A stretch of DNA of 64,000 nucleotides, from positions 28,173 through 92,172 of the forward strand of contig JASKKT010000001.1 of the NCBI GenBank assembly GCA_030154025.1, written 5' to 3'. Below, piece by piece: positions 9,408-18,509 of this stretch. The notes under the pieces were generated by a model. It ran no database searches. It saw nothing but the letters and a program-made list of their open reading frames with translations, and had not been told where the DNA came from. Source of the DNA: Methanolobus sp. (GTDB taxonomy: Archaea; Halobacteriota; Methanosarcinia; Methanosarcinales; Methanosarcinaceae). Both the position numbers and the translations under genes were made by a program. Within the stretch, counting starts at the first letter, position 1, and every line of letters begins with the position of its first letter.

Positions 9408-10712
9408 ATGAATGTTTTAATAGTAGGTGGTGGCGGGAGGGAACATGCCATCACGGCAGCACTGGCAAGGAGCAGCAAGAACCCCTCACTCTTTGCAGTG
9501 ATGTCAAAAAAGAATCCCGGAATTGCAGGACTTTGCAGGGACTTCCTTCTCGCAAAGGAAACTGATGTTGAGAAGGTAGTGGAGTTTGCAGTCCGGAAAG
9601 GTATAGAGATAGCAGTTATAGGGCCCGAGGCTCCTCTCTCAGTGGGCCTTGCCGACGCGCTGGAGGACGCCGGCATCAGGGTGGCCGCCCCGAGAAAGGC
9701 AGTGGCACAGATAGAATTCAACAAGGGCTGGGCCCGCAATTTCATGAAGGACAACGGGATTGCAGGCTGCCCGGCATTCGATGTCTTCACAGAGAAGGGA
9801 CCAATGGATGCATTCATTGAGAAGCTTGGCGATGTCGCGATCAAGCCTGCTGGCCTTACGGGCGGAAAAGGCGTGAAGGTCATGGGAGACCAGCTGCCTG
9901 ACCTGAACTCTGCCAGGGAATATGCAGCAAGCCTGCTTGCATCCGGCAGCGTGGTCGTGGAGGAGAACCTCAAGGGTGAGGAGTTCACCTTGCAGGCCTT
10001 TGTGGACGGTGAGCACCTGGCTTTCATGCCCACGGTGCAGGATCACAAGCGTGCCTTTGAGGGTGACCTTGGGCCCAACACGGGCGGTATGGGCTCTTAC
10101 AATGATGCGGGAGAGATACTGCCTTTCCTGGTGAAGGAAGACGTTGAGCAGGCAAAGCAGATAATGCGGGAAACCGTGAAGGCCCTGCGCAAGGTTACAG
10201 GTGTGGGTTACAAGGGTGCGCTGTACGGGCAGTTCATGATCACAAAGGACGGCCCGAGAGTGATAGAGTTCAACGCCCGCTTTGGTGACCCCGAGGCTAT
10301 GAACGTGCTGTCCCTGCTGGAAACCGATTACGTGGACGTCCTGTCTGCTATCGTTTCGGGGACCCTTGACAAGCTTGACGTGAAGTTCAGCAGGAAGGCG
10401 ACCGTATGCAAGTACGCCGTCCCGGCAGGCTACCCGGACAAGCCTACAAGCGACAGGGTGGTCATCGTTGGCGATATAGGCGATGCCCTGCTCTTCTATT
10501 CAAGTGTCTATGAGGATGGCGGCAAGGTCTATACCACGGGCTCACGGGCGGTGGCGGTCGTTGGCATTGCGGATACCATTGCTGAGGCTGAGAAGGCCGC
10601 ACAGCATGCTCTGGACAATATCAAAGGTGACCTGCATTCCAGGCTTGACATAGGCACTGCAGGACTTATACAGAAGCGCATCGATCATATGAAGAAGATA
10701 CGCGGCAAGTGA
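9408..10712 (+). CDS. purD: Phosphoribosylamine-glycine ligase (GAR synthetase)
   Basis: ATP-dependent second step of purine synthesis: phosphoribosylamine plus glycine to GAR. 434 residues, the normal length, with an N-terminal GGGGREHA motif, the ATP-grasp domain ([14 protein letters not shown], about 144-157), the loop [19 protein letters not shown] (about 214-232) and NARFGDPEA (about 285-293) of the family. GAGGT lies about eight bases before the ATG. argF follows after 15 bp, so the two are probably co-transcribed. The 180-bp gap before it contains an AT-rich TATA-like stretch (9310-9330). Confidence 0.97.
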   Translation: MNVLIVGGGGREHAITAALARSSKNPSLFAVMSKKNPGIAGLCRDFLLAKETDVEKVVEFAVRKGIEIAVIGPEAPLSVGLADALEDAGIRVAAPRKAVAQIEFNKGWARNFMKDNGIAGCPAFDVFTEKGPMDAFIEKLGDVAIKPAGLTGGKGVKVMGDQLPDLNSAREYAASLLASGSVVVEENLKGEEFTLQAFVDGEHLAFMPTVQDHKRAFEGDLGPNTGGMGSYNDAGEILPFLVKEDVEQAKQIMRETVKALRKVTGVGYKGALYGQFMITKDGPRVIEFNARFGDPEAMNVLSLLETDYVDVLSAIVSGTLDKLDVKFSRKATVCKYAVPAGYPDKPTSDRVVIVGDIGDALLFYSSVYEDGGKVYTTGSRAVAVVGIADTIAEAEKAAQHALDNIKGDLHSRLDIGTAGLIQKRIDHMKKIRGK

Positions 10713-10727
10713 ATCGGGGTTGATAGC

Positions 10728-11636
10728 ATGAAACATCTCATTTCAATGGCTGACCTTACTCAGGAGGAGATCATAGCTCTCCTGGATGTGGCAACAGACC
10801 TGAAGGAAAAGCGGGCAAAGGGCAAGGTCACAGACCTGCTGAAGAACAAGAGCATAGGAATGATCTTCGAGAAGTCTTCTACACGTACCAGGGTCTCTTT
10901 CGAGGTTGCCATGAACGACCTCGGAGGCCATGCTCTCTACCTGAACCCGCGGGACATGCAGCTTGGCCGCGGGGAGACGATCGGGGATACTGCTAAGGTG
11001 CTCTCCAGATACCTCTACTGCATAGTTGCAAGGGTGTACAGCCACGACACCGTGACTGAGCTGGCGCTCCATTCGGGTGTGCCGGTGGTCAACGCACTTT
11101 CCGACAGGGAGCACCCCTGCCAGATCCTTGCGGACCTGATGACCATCCGGGAGTACAAGAACAGGCTCAAGGGCCTGAAGTTCGCATGGGTCGGCGACGG
11201 GAACAACGTGTGCAATTCCGCCATCCTCGGCTGCACACTGGTAGGAATGGAGGTTGCTGTTGCCTGCCCGCCCGGATATGAGCCGGACCCCGAGATCGTG
11301 AAGCAGGCCAAGCGCCTTGGCGGCAAGGTGACGGTCACCAACAGCCCCATGGAGGCTGCCAGGAACGCTGACATCCTCTACACGGACGTATGGGTGTCCA
11401 TGGGAGATGAGGACGAGCGCGACAAGCGCCTTACAGACCTTGCCCCCTACCAGATAAACATGCAGCTTGTCGGCCACGCAAAGCATGACGCCATCGTGAT
11501 GCACTGCCTGCCCGCCCACCGCGGCGAGGAGATATCCGCAGAGGTTATGGACGGCCCTCACTCGGTAGTCTTCGACCAGGCCGAGAACCGCCTGCACAGC
11601 CAGAAAGCCCTCCTGCTCAAACTGATGGCCTGCTGA
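10728..11636 (+). CDS. argF: Ornithine carbamoyltransferase
   Basis: Makes citrulline from ornithine and carbamoyl phosphate in arginine synthesis. 302 residues with the carbamoyl-phosphate loop SSTRTR (about 50-55), [12 protein letters not shown] (about 127-138) and the ornithine-side motif [11 protein letters not shown] (about 257-267), in the order expected for an OTC rather than aspartate carbamoyltransferase. Follows purD by 15 bp with a GGGGTTGAT ribosome site. The 3' side runs into the promoter region of tRNA-Leu. Confidence 0.97.
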   Translation: MKHLISMADLTQEEIIALLDVATDLKEKRAKGKVTDLLKNKSIGMIFEKSSTRTRVSFEVAMNDLGGHALYLNPRDMQLGRGETIGDTAKVLSRYLYCIVARVYSHDTVTELALHSGVPVVNALSDREHPCQILADLMTIREYKNRLKGLKFAWVGDGNNVCNSAILGCTLVGMEVAVACPPGYEPDPEIVKQAKRLGGKVTVTNSPMEAARNADILYTDVWVSMGDEDERDKRLTDLAPYQINMQLVGHAKHDAIVMHCLPAHRGEEISAEVMDGPHSVVFDQAENRLHSQKALLLKLMAC

Positions 11637-11748
11637 GGGCCGTCAGTAATTTTCCCGTCCGGTCTTCCCGCTATCCTCCCAAACCCTCATTCCGAACACA
11701 AAGTTTAACTAGAAAAAGCACTACTAAGCATCATTCATCATTCGCCAT

Positions 11749-11836
11749 GCGGGAGTCGCCCAGCCAGGCCAAAGGCGCTAGATTCAGAGTCTAGTCTCGT
11801 AGGAGTTCGTGCGTTCGAATCGCATCTCCCGCACCA
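11749..11836 (+). tRNA. tRNA-Leu, anticodon CAG
   Basis: A class II tRNA with acceptor stem GCGGGAG paired to CTCCCGC (11749-11755 and 11826-11832), anticodon stem-loop ctaga-TTCAGAG-tctag giving anticodon CAG, a long variable arm, T arm GCGTTCGAATCGC and an encoded 3' ACCA (11833-11836). Decodes CUG. No intron. It stands alone; the AT-rich island starts immediately downstream. Confidence 0.95.
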
Positions 11837-12491
11837 GGATTCTTCGATATTTGTTAGAATTGCTAAGTATTCTTTTTGCGATATAATCTGCTATGGTAAA
11901 GTGTGATAGCTATCTTTGAATCATTTTCTGATTTTTCTATTCCTTGATGATAGCTACTGCAGTTCATAGCATAATGGTCTTGATATTTTGGTTAACCAAG
12001 AAATAGGATTATGATTGAATCAGTCTTTATTTTTTCAATTATCTTCATTAAAGTAAACAGAATTAATATCGTAATGAATTTATGAAAGGTATCATAATGT
12101 AGAACTCGCTTTAATCCACAGTCTTCTGTCCACAGTAAGATATTGGAATATCGGATGAAAGAATCACAGCCAACTATTCATTCAAACATCAAAAGGGCAG
12201 TCCTTTATTCCACGTTTGACAGTTTATAAGAATTCATGCAGGTTTCATTGGCATTATACCTGATTTACCTTCTAAGGATAGTAATTGGCAAGCAAAATAT
12301 GAGTATATCTAAGATAAGAATTAATCCATGCCACTAGTCATGCGAATCTAAACTTTACATAAAGTAGTCAAAAGATGAACTTTTCTATTTTCTTGCCGCT
12401 ACAAATCTAAGTTACACATTAATGTAAAGGTTGATGATTTCTTTGTATTAAATATATATTGTGATAATATTTTTGGCAGATTGACGTTATT
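11837..12491. other. AT-rich intergenic stretch, no gene seen
   Basis: About 650 bp of strongly AT-rich DNA with stop codons in all frames. It contains several short TATA-like runs but no convincing coding frame, RNA gene or long repeat. It starts directly at the tRNA-Leu 3' end, a common place for acquired DNA. I saw no second copy of the tRNA 3' end further down. Confidence 0.5.
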
Positions 12492-12698
12492 TCAAGATGA
12501 TCTATTGTTGCGATCTATTAACCGTATAATTAATATGATAATTAAATAAGGAAGCAGAGCTTCTATTATAGATACAAAAACAAGTGTCGCTATTAAAGCA
12601 ATCGAAAACGGGGGTTCAAAAACATTTGAAATGTTGATTATAAAAAAAGCAGCAAAGCAAGCGATGAATAATAAAATATAAGTTATTTTTTTAACCAT
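12492..12698 (-). CDS. Small two-helix membrane protein, unknown
   Basis: A 68-residue hydrophobic protein with two predicted membrane helices (about residues 5-25 and 32-58) and a polar, basic tail ending DRNNRSS. I do not recognise a family. A GTG at 12707 is also in frame; the ATG at 12698 lies eleven bases after GAGG. Composition is AT-rich with Ile, Leu and Phe codons ending in A or T, unlike the core genes nearby, which suggests recent acquisition or relaxed selection. It is oriented like the next upstream secreted protein gene but 150 bp away, so co-transcription is uncertain. Confidence 0.5.
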   Translation of the reverse strand: MVKKITYILLFIACFAAFFIINISNVFEPPFSIALIATLVFVSIIEALLPYLIIILIIRLIDRNNRSS

Positions 12699-12856
12699 AA
12701 AAAGCACATCCTCAATAATAAATTTTGGCTTAGGGTAATTCCTATTACATCTATAATTTATACCTTGATCGTTCTATAAAATAAGAGCTCCATGACCTTT
12801 TTCTTTGGCATGAAGCTCGACTGTTCAATTATGTAGGTACACAGTTTTAATTTTAG

Positions 12857-13609
12857 TTAATATGCACTCCAGAGAAACTGGTAATTCCCGTTTTTATCGC
12901 ATATTGATTTAACTGTCACATATTTATCCTGAATAACTAGGCCGACACCTTGGTATTCAAATCCATAATGGAAATTCCCTCTTCCATATATTTCTGAAAC
13001 AGCGGCCGATGCATAATCATAGCCACCTTCTTCCCAGTTACTGACTTGCCAAATACTTAAATAGCCTTTAGTATACCATGAATCCATATAATAAGCTTTT
13101 ACAGTATTTCCATCATATCTATAATATCCTTTTGAATAGACAGTAAACAATTTTACGCCCATTGGACTATAGAATGACTTAGATGCTGTTAGTATAGGAG
13201 TATAAGAATAGCTTGTTGCTGCATTAATGGCACGTTGAGTTACGATTTCGCTATTTGATTCTTCCTCCATACTGCTAATGTAAAAATCACCTTTTTTCAT
13301 AAAAGTTATTAATGATCCATCTTCTAGTTGATATGTCCTTAAATTGTCTTTGTCAGATGCCTTATCGTTCTTTGCAAAACTATTTTTTGAAATTTTATCT
13401 TCATTATCTTTAAAATAGTTTGCAATTATCTCGTCTGTGGATATGTTTTCTGTATTAGAATTTAGTGCATCTATTAAACCTTGTTCTAATTCAGAAGGTT
13501 GATCAATTGTTTTTGACAATTTCTCTGCACTTACAGTTGGTATAAGCATTATGCTCAACACCAGTGCTGTAAAAAGTAGTGCTCTAATTCCAATTTTGTT
13601 CTTAATCAT
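12857..13609 (-). CDS. Secreted protein of unknown function with signal peptide
   Basis: 250 residues. The first 28 form a clear signal peptide (basic MIKNK, hydrophobic stretch, VSA-EK cleavage site). The middle (about 30-120) is polar and acidic; the C-terminal 120 residues are rich in Tyr, Trp and Ser and contain pairs such as YRYDGNTVKAYYMD and YGRGNFHYGFEYQGVGL, suggesting a beta-rich domain that acts outside the cell. I do not recognise the family. Codon use is AT-rich, unlike neighbouring core genes. The start at 13609 has GGAG eight bases upstream, and that site lies inside a hairpin (13618-13638), so translation may be controlled. Confidence 0.7.
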   Translation of the reverse strand: MIKNKIGIRALLFTALVLSIMLIPTVSAEKLSKTIDQPSELEQGLIDALNSNTENISTDEIIANYFKDNEDKISKNSFAKNDKASDKDNLRTYQLEDGSLITFMKKGDFYISSMEEESNSEIVTQRAINAATSYSYTPILTASKSFYSPMGVKLFTVYSKGYYRYDGNTVKAYYMDSWYTKGYLSIWQVSNWEEGGYDYASAAVSEIYGRGNFHYGFEYQGVGLVIQDKYVTVKSICDKNGNYQFLWSAY

Positions 13610-13617
13610 TTGTTATA

Positions 13618-13638
13618 CTCCTAGTTATTTCCTAGGAG
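13618..13638 (-). promoter_or_regulatory. Hairpin containing the ribosome site of the secreted protein
   Basis: Arms CTCCTAG (13618-13624) and CTAGGAG (13632-13638), 7 bp, loop of 7. On the minus strand the 3' arm provides the GGAG Shine-Dalgarno sequence of the gene starting at 13609. Folding would hide it. Confidence 0.45.
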
Positions 13639-13694
13639 GCTAAAATCAGGCAAGCTTAAATATAAGCAAAGCTAACGTGATAATGCCTCTAGGC

Positions 13695-13740
13695 TCTTGG
13701 AGTTCAGATAAACATTCCAAATTGCGTCTGAACTCCAGGA
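13695..13740. repeat. 14-bp inverted repeat
   Basis: Arms 13695-13708 and 13727-13740 pair over 14 positions (one G-T wobble), with the core GGAGTTCAGA/TCTGAACTCC and an 18-nt loop. It lies about 90 bp upstream of the secreted protein gene, in otherwise AT-rich DNA. It could be an operator, a terminator of an unseen transcript or part of a small RNA. Confidence 0.4.
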
Positions 13741-14437
13741 ATTACATTTAGTTTAATCTTTATAAATTTTACTGGCTAAATTCTTAAACCGCTGTTTTTA
13801 TATTTTTTTCTTACTCTGAAATTACTCTCTGAATCTTATATCACTCACATCATTCTAAATTTAAGCGAAATAATTATATAATCCTGCGCAGCCCATGAAC
13901 TTTTTCATGAGTACTTTGGACAAGCTCTTTAATTTAGAGGCATTGAGAGTTCCAGCATGTGAACCTACAACTCATATTAAATCCTTGTTTAATATTACTC
14001 AGAAATTTCTGAATGACCTCCTATTCCTGCTTAGCAGTTCTATTTTTGGCTGTACAGGATTTGATAGTTGATACTTGCTAGCAAATTTGTAACATTTAAT
14101 GCTATGATACTGCTTTGTATCCTATATAATAATATTTTGTCGGTTAATGTAACTAAATAGAACGCGTGAGCAAAAACTGACAAAACATACTTAAATTATT
14201 ATAAACTGTCAACTTAAGGATTTATCAATGTATTACCGTGTTCAAACTCAGTGTAAGAAGAACTGTGCCATAAATGGTGGATGCATTTAGTGCAATGTAT
14301 AGTAGTTCCCAATGTTTGTTTACTTTAGAATTAGTCATATAAAGCCACATTTCTATATACACTATTTATTACTCCTTCCAACTATATCATGGGATAAACT
14401 CAACCATACTCACATTACACAAAGAGGGACCAACACC
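13741..14437. other. AT-rich intergenic stretch upstream of the flavoprotein gene
   Basis: About 700 bp with no normal-length gene. The one item of note is a 20-codon frame at 14228-14290 encoding three cysteines spaced C-x4-C-x4-C after an AAGGAT site. The last 130 bp (14310-14437) hold TATA-like runs that probably serve the Isf-type gene at 14438. Confidence 0.45.
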
Positions 14438-15016
14438 ATGAAAGTGATCGCAATCAACGGCAGCCCCCGGAAAGAGGGCAACACCGCCGCCCTCTTGAAG
14501 GAACTCCTTTCGGGGCTTGAGGGCGAGGGCGTGGAGACAGAGCTTATACACATAGGCGGGAAGAAGGTTCACGGATGCACGGCGTGCATGAAGTGCTTTG
14601 AGATGAAGAACGGGCAATGCGTGTTCGACGACGACCCGATCAATGAGTGTATCGCGAAAATGAGGGAGGCGGACGGGATCGTTATCGGGTCGCCTACCTA
14701 TTTTGCGGACGTGTCTACCGAGGTCAAGGCACTGATCGACCGCGCGGGGTTCGTGTCAATGGCAAATGGCGGCTTCCTTGCGAGGAAGGTGGGGGCTGCG
14801 GTGGTGGCCGTGCGCAGGGCAGGGGCGGTGCATGCTTATGATTCCATCAACCATCTATTCGGGATATCCAATATGTTCACCGTTGGCTCTTCCTACTGGA
14901 ACCTGGGCGTGGGGCTCAATCCTGGTGATGTCAATGATGATGCGGAGGGTATGCAGACCATGAGGAACCTGGCCTCCAATATGGCGTGGCTGCTGAAGAA
15001 GATCCGTTCGGTATAA
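14438..15016 (+). CDS. Iron-sulfur flavoprotein (Isf family, NADPH-dependent FMN reductase fold)
   Basis: 192-residue flavodoxin-like protein. It opens with MKVIAINGSPRKEGNTAALL, the FMN phosphate loop of the family, and carries the compact cluster motif C47-x2-C50-x2-C53-x7-C61 that defines archaeal iron-sulfur flavoproteins. IGSPTYFADVSTEVKALIDR (about 89-108) is the second FMN-contact loop. Isf from Methanosarcina accepts electrons from ferredoxin and reduces O2 or peroxide; the same role is inferred here. An upstream extension of the frame to 14312 is in AT-rich leader DNA and has no conserved residues; the ATG at 14438 follows AGAGGGA. GC-rich coding contrasts with the island upstream. 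A terminator-like hairpin follows. Confidence 0.88.
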   Translation: MKVIAINGSPRKEGNTAALLKELLSGLEGEGVETELIHIGGKKVHGCTACMKCFEMKNGQCVFDDDPINECIAKMREADGIVIGSPTYFADVSTEVKALIDRAGFVSMANGGFLARKVGAAVVAVRRAGAVHAYDSINHLFGISNMFTVGSSYWNLGVGLNPGDVNDDAEGMQTMRNLASNMAWLLKKIRSV

Positions 15017-15045
15017 AATAAGGTGTGAACGTCTGGAAGTGAAAA

Positions 15046-15066
15046 CGGAGAATATGTAATTCTCCG
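15046..15066 (+). terminator. Hairpin after the flavoprotein gene
   Basis: Perfect 8-bp stem CGGAGAAT (15046-15053) / ATTCTCCG (15059-15066), loop of 5, 30 bp after the stop codon. No clear T-run follows. Confidence 0.45.
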
Positions 15067-15086
15067 ACGCCTGAACTACAAGAGAT

Positions 15087-15150
15087 CACAGAGGACACAG
15101 AGAATGAAAAGTGATTTATGCAACTCTCTGTGAACTCTGTGTTCTCTGTG
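15087..15150. repeat. Imperfect palindrome of CACAGAG units
   Basis: The left arm carries two CACAGAG units (15087-15102). The right arm carries the complementary CTCTGTG units (15135-15150), so the arms pair over 16 positions with one wobble. A further CTCTGTG lies at 15126-15132. Such low-complexity palindromes are known as dispersed repeats in Methanosarcina and some bacterial genomes. It separates two convergent genes. Confidence 0.55.
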
Positions 15151-15202
15151 GTTTATGTGTTTTATGGCTAAAATGTACTTTTCCTGAAAGCCTGTTGATT
15201 TC

Positions 15203-16024
15203 TCACTTCCAGCTTATCCTTGCGGGCTCGCGTCCGGGGATGCCATATACCTTGTACTCCGGATATCCGAACATCATTGCATACTGTACTTCATGCCCTT
15301 CCGGCAGGCCAAGCTCGTCCTTCAGCTCCTGTGAAGAGGATGCGGCTATCTTGAGGAATCCTGCCCAGCAGGCTCCCAGTCCGAAGGCAGGAGCTGCAAG
15401 CTCTAACCACGAGAGGGCAATAATGCTGTCAGTGAAAGCCATGGGATTTGCAGCAGGCGCATGCGCGATAGCTACATGTGGGGCTCCGCGGCATATCGGG
15501 TCTTTTCCGCTCTCGTATGCGGCGATAAGTGAGGGAATGACAGGCTTGAGGGGGTGCAGGGCATCGCTTGCAAGGACATTGCGCATCCAGTCGATGGTAA
15601 TGCGAGTGAGCTTGTGCACCTCTGCCGGGTCGTGGATGATGAGCCAGTGTACAGGCTGGTTATTCATGCCTGAAGGCGAATAGCGCACAATATCAAGTAT
15701 CTCCTCTATGGTTTCCCTGTCCACCAGTTTTACTTGGTAGTTACGCACAGACCTGCGCTGGCGCATGTAGATTCCCAGGGCTCCGGGAGTGATGCCCTGC
15801 TTTACGTCTTCGGATATCTCGGGGTAACGGGTGCTGTATTCTGGGTAGATTGCACCCTCAGGGCAGAAAGCCTCGCAGTTGCCGCATTTTGAGCAGAAGG
15901 CTCCGACCTCGTCAGGCATAAATGGCGTGCTGTCTTCTCCTTTCAATATAAGTCCCAGTGGACAGATATGCAGGCAGGTGCCACATTTCGAGCAGGTATC
16001 AGGGTCGATCAGAATTGTACTCAT
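15203..16024 (-). CDS. Ferredoxin-nitroreductase fusion protein
   Basis: 273 residues. The N-terminus holds two [4Fe-4S] motifs, C11-x2-C-x2-C-x3-CP and C44-x2-C-x2-C-x3-CP, and the rest (about 85-273) is an FMN nitroreductase domain starting with the conserved RRSVRNYQ and SPSGMNNQPVHWL segments. Electrons would pass from a ferredoxin-like donor through the clusters to FMN; the substrate cannot be told from sequence. Full length for this fused subfamily, common in anaerobes. It is monocistronic, convergent with the Isf-type gene and divergent from the GTPase gene at 16128. Confidence 0.92.
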   Translation of the reverse strand: MSTILIDPDTCSKCGTCLHICPLGLILKGEDSTPFMPDEVGAFCSKCGNCEAFCPEGAIYPEYSTRYPEISEDVKQGITPGALGIYMRQRRSVRNYQVKLVDRETIEEILDIVRYSPSGMNNQPVHWLIIHDPAEVHKLTRITIDWMRNVLASDALHPLKPVIPSLIAAYESGKDPICRGAPHVAIAHAPAANPMAFTDSIIALSWLELAAPAFGLGACWAGFLKIAASSSQELKDELGLPEGHEVQYAMMFGYPEYKVYGIPGREPARISWK

Positions 16025-16127
16025 AGCATTAACTCCGCTAATAACTCACAGGAGAAGATAATAAACATTTGCACCTTCCTGCGGGCTTGCACAATATATC
16101 TATATCCTAAAATGCCGTAGCAATAGC

Positions 16128-16904
16128 ATGGCAAGTTACAAGATGCTCGTAAAGGATGTGATCAAGCAGGCAGACGTCCTTCTTGAGATCGTGGATGCAC
16201 GTTTTCCCCAGGAAACAAGGAACAGCCATGTAGAGAGCGACATCATCCGCCTTGGCAAGCCCTTCATCATAGTCCTGAACAAATGCGACCTTGTATCAAG
16301 GAAAAGTCTTGAGAGGTCCAAATCATCTCTCTCCCCGGTGGCCCCTGCAGTCTTCATCTCAAGCAAGGACAGGTCAGGCACCACAATCCTGAGGCACAAG
16401 ATAATGGAGACAGCTGCCATCAACGGCATAAAGGACAGGGATATCCTGGTGGGCTGTCTTGGCTACCCTAATGTGGGCAAGTCCTCTGTGATAAACGGCG
16501 TGACAGGACGGCACAGGGCCAGCACGTCTGCCATATCCGGCCACACAAAGGGAGTCCAGTTCGTGAATGCAGGCTCGCACATCAAGTTCATCGATACCCC
16601 TGGAGTGATTCCTTTTGACGAACACGATGAGTACATGCAGGGCCTTCTTGCAATAAAGGATTCCACCCACCTGAAAGATACAGAAGGGGTAGCCCTCAGG
16701 ATAATCGAGAAGATGTGCGCTGAGAATAAAGGAGCCCTGGAAGCTGCGTACAATATAACTATTGGAGACCAGGACTCCTCCTATGGGATACTGGAGCTTA
16801 TCGGCACGCAGAGCAATTTCCTCAAAAAGAAGGGCGAGATCGATGAAATGAGGGTGTCCAAAAAGATAATCGATGACTGGCAGAGGGGAGCGCTTGTCAC
16901 CTGA
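16128..16904 (+). CDS. Circularly permuted GTPase (YlqF/RbgA-like)
   Basis: GTPase probably used in large ribosomal subunit assembly. The G motifs come in permuted order: G4 NKCD (51-54), G1 GYPNVGKSS (112-120), G2 region TKG near 140, and G3 DTPG (156-159), the hallmark of the YlqF/YawG group. 258 residues with a short C-terminal domain, like other archaeal members. The start lies 22 bp after a TATA-like run (atatatctatatcc, 16091-16104), which suggests a very short leader or leaderless transcript. Confidence 0.92.
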   Translation: MASYKMLVKDVIKQADVLLEIVDARFPQETRNSHVESDIIRLGKPFIIVLNKCDLVSRKSLERSKSSLSPVAPAVFISSKDRSGTTILRHKIMETAAINGIKDRDILVGCLGYPNVGKSSVINGVTGRHRASTSAISGHTKGVQFVNAGSHIKFIDTPGVIPFDEHDEYMQGLLAIKDSTHLKDTEGVALRIIEKMCAENKGALEAAYNITIGDQDSSYGILELIGTQSNFLKKKGEIDEMRVSKKIIDDWQRGALVT

Positions 16905-16980
16905 CCTATCCTCTCTGCATCCTGCCGATCCTTCGGAATCTATTTAGTCCGGCACACCAATCTTGACATGAGGTCATGAA

Positions 16981-17208
16981 GTGCCTATGTCAGAAAATCG
17001 CGGAAAATATTTCGGTGTATGCACATCCTATCACCATTCCAAGGGCTGTAACTGCCCGCGCTGCCCTTCGTATCCTGAGAAAGGGGTATTCATGTTCTGC
17101 GCCAAAGGCAGCAGCCCAAAGGCAAAGCAGAAAGAGGGCTGCCTGTGTGCCGAGTGTGAAGTCCACGATAAGTTCGGCTTCGAAGGCGACTATTTCTGCC
17201 AGCCCTGA
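16981..17208 (+). CDS. Small cysteine-rich DUF2769 protein
   Basis: A 75-residue protein with paired cysteines (GCNCPRCPSYPEKG, FCAKG, GCLCAECEVH) spaced as in DUF2769 proteins, which are common in methanogens and probably bind zinc or an Fe-S cluster; function unknown. The frame may start at the GTG at 16981 or the ATG at 16987; GAGGTCA lies 6 and 12 bases upstream respectively. It sits between two unrelated genes on the same strand. Confidence 0.8.
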   Translation: MPMSENRGKYFGVCTSYHHSKGCNCPRCPSYPEKGVFMFCAKGSSPKAKQKEGCLCAECEVHDKFGFEGDYFCQP

Positions 17209-17250
17209 TCCCTCGAAAAATGTTTAATCAGGTATGTACCTTATGGGGGC

Positions 17251-17997
17251 ATGGGAACTGCCATGAGGATCCATTGCTTGCAGCATCTTGAGTTCGAGAC
17301 ACTGGGAAATATTCCCGGGTGGGTGCAGGACAGGGGGCATGTGCTCACAAAGAGCCTTCCTTATGTGGAAGCAGAATTCCCGCATACCGATGATTTTGAT
17401 CTTCTGCTGATCATGGGTGGCCTGATGAGCGTATACCAGGAGGATGAGCATCCCTGGCTACGACAGGAAAAGGAGTTCGTCAGGAGTGCCATCAAAGCGG
17501 GAAAATCAGTTCTGGGCATATGCTTTGGCGCCCAGATGCTGTCAGAGGTCCTGGGCTCTTCCGTCCGCAGGAACGGTTTCAGGGAGATCGGATGGCACAC
17601 TATCGGACTGGCCCCGGTAAGGTATGAAGAATTTTTCCTGCAGGGCCTGCCCTCCAGTTTCACGGCCTTCCAGTGGCACGGTGACACTTACGGGCTTCCG
17701 CCGGGAGCACGAAGGCTTTTCACCTCTGCGGCCTGCCTGGAGCAGGGTTTTGTTTACGGGGACAATGTGCTTGCACTGCAGTTCCATCCTGAGGTGGACG
17801 AACAATGTTTATCAAATCTGGTAACAAAACGCAGATCCGATCTGCAGGACGGTGGCAGATATGTCCAGTCCGAGGCAGAGATCCTCAACAAGCCGGAGAT
17901 GATCGAAAGCTCTGCCAGATTGATGTTCTCCATCCTTGACAGGTTTGAGGACCTTCACAGAAGCTCTCTGGCAGGAACTGAAGGAGGAAGGCTATAA
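17251..17997 (+). CDS. Class I glutamine amidotransferase-like protein
   Basis: 248 residues with the GATase fold of the GMP synthase-like group. The nucleophile elbow GICFGAQM puts the catalytic Cys at 91; QFHPEVDE supplies His 179 and Glu 181, so the triad is intact. There is no fused synthetase domain. Stand-alone proteins of this type may hydrolyse glutamine or gamma-glutamyl compounds; substrate unknown. A second in-frame ATG (17263) is possible. It overlaps the next gene by one base (TAATG), indicating translational coupling. Confidence 0.88.
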   Translation: MGTAMRIHCLQHLEFETLGNIPGWVQDRGHVLTKSLPYVEAEFPHTDDFDLLLIMGGLMSVYQEDEHPWLRQEKEFVRSAIKAGKSVLGICFGAQMLSEVLGSSVRRNGFREIGWHTIGLAPVRYEEFFLQGLPSSFTAFQWHGDTYGLPPGARRLFTSAACLEQGFVYGDNVLALQFHPEVDEQCLSNLVTKRRSDLQDGGRYVQSEAEILNKPEMIESSARLMFSILDRFEDLHRSSLAGTEGGRL

Positions 17998-18485
17998 TGC
18001 CCTCCGGTGGGGACAGGGCAGGGGACCGGCCTGCAGTGCTCAGGGCCAGGGAACTGTGCAGGACACGCCCTCTCATCTATTCTGACCTGGACCATCTCAA
18101 GAAAGGCTCCACAGGATTCCTGCACGGGCTTGGCTTCACTGACGAGGAGATAGCTCTGGCTCTTGACCTGGAACCCCGGGAAGTTGAGAACAACCTTAAA
18201 GGAACCGGTTTTGAACTGGACCTTAAGAGGATCCTCAGGTTCAGTGACAAGCTGCCCCAGAACATAGGCGATATCATCACTATCTGTGCTCCCTCATGGT
18301 TACAGGACGGTGCATGCACCACCACGAAGGCTATAGTGATCCAGTGCATTCCAAAGGGTGAGAAGTGCGGACTGCTGGTGGAGCTGCTGGAAGATACGGA
18401 CCCGGAACTTCCGGTACTGGGCGGTAAGAGAAAAGGTGAGGAAATAGTGGTGCCTCTTGATTGGTATGTACCCCGGCCCCGGTGA
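17997..18485 (+). CDS. Conserved-looking hypothetical protein coupled to the amidotransferase
   Basis: 162 residues, not recognised. The N-terminal half is helical with LGFTDEEIALALDLEPREVENNL, a possible helix-turn-helix. The C-terminal half looks like a small beta domain. No signal peptide or membrane segment. The TAATG overlap with the gene before suggests they act together. Coding is supported by codon position bias and the coupling, not by a family match. Confidence 0.7.
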   Translation: MPSGGDRAGDRPAVLRARELCRTRPLIYSDLDHLKKGSTGFLHGLGFTDEEIALALDLEPREVENNLKGTGFELDLKRILRFSDKLPQNIGDIITICAPSWLQDGACTTTKAIVIQCIPKGEKCGLLVELLEDTDPELPVLGGKRKGEEIVVPLDWYVPRPR

Positions 18486-18509
18486 TGAAGCGCCAGTTCT
18501 CTGTGAAGT

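Noticed and set aside
10743-11597. 284-codon frame antisense to argF
   Set aside because: Long open antisense frame caused by codon bias; argF has all active-site motifs.
11749-11836. tRNA-Leu as attachment site of an integrated element
   Set aside because: No second copy of its 3' end was seen in the following 3 kb and no integrase gene is near.
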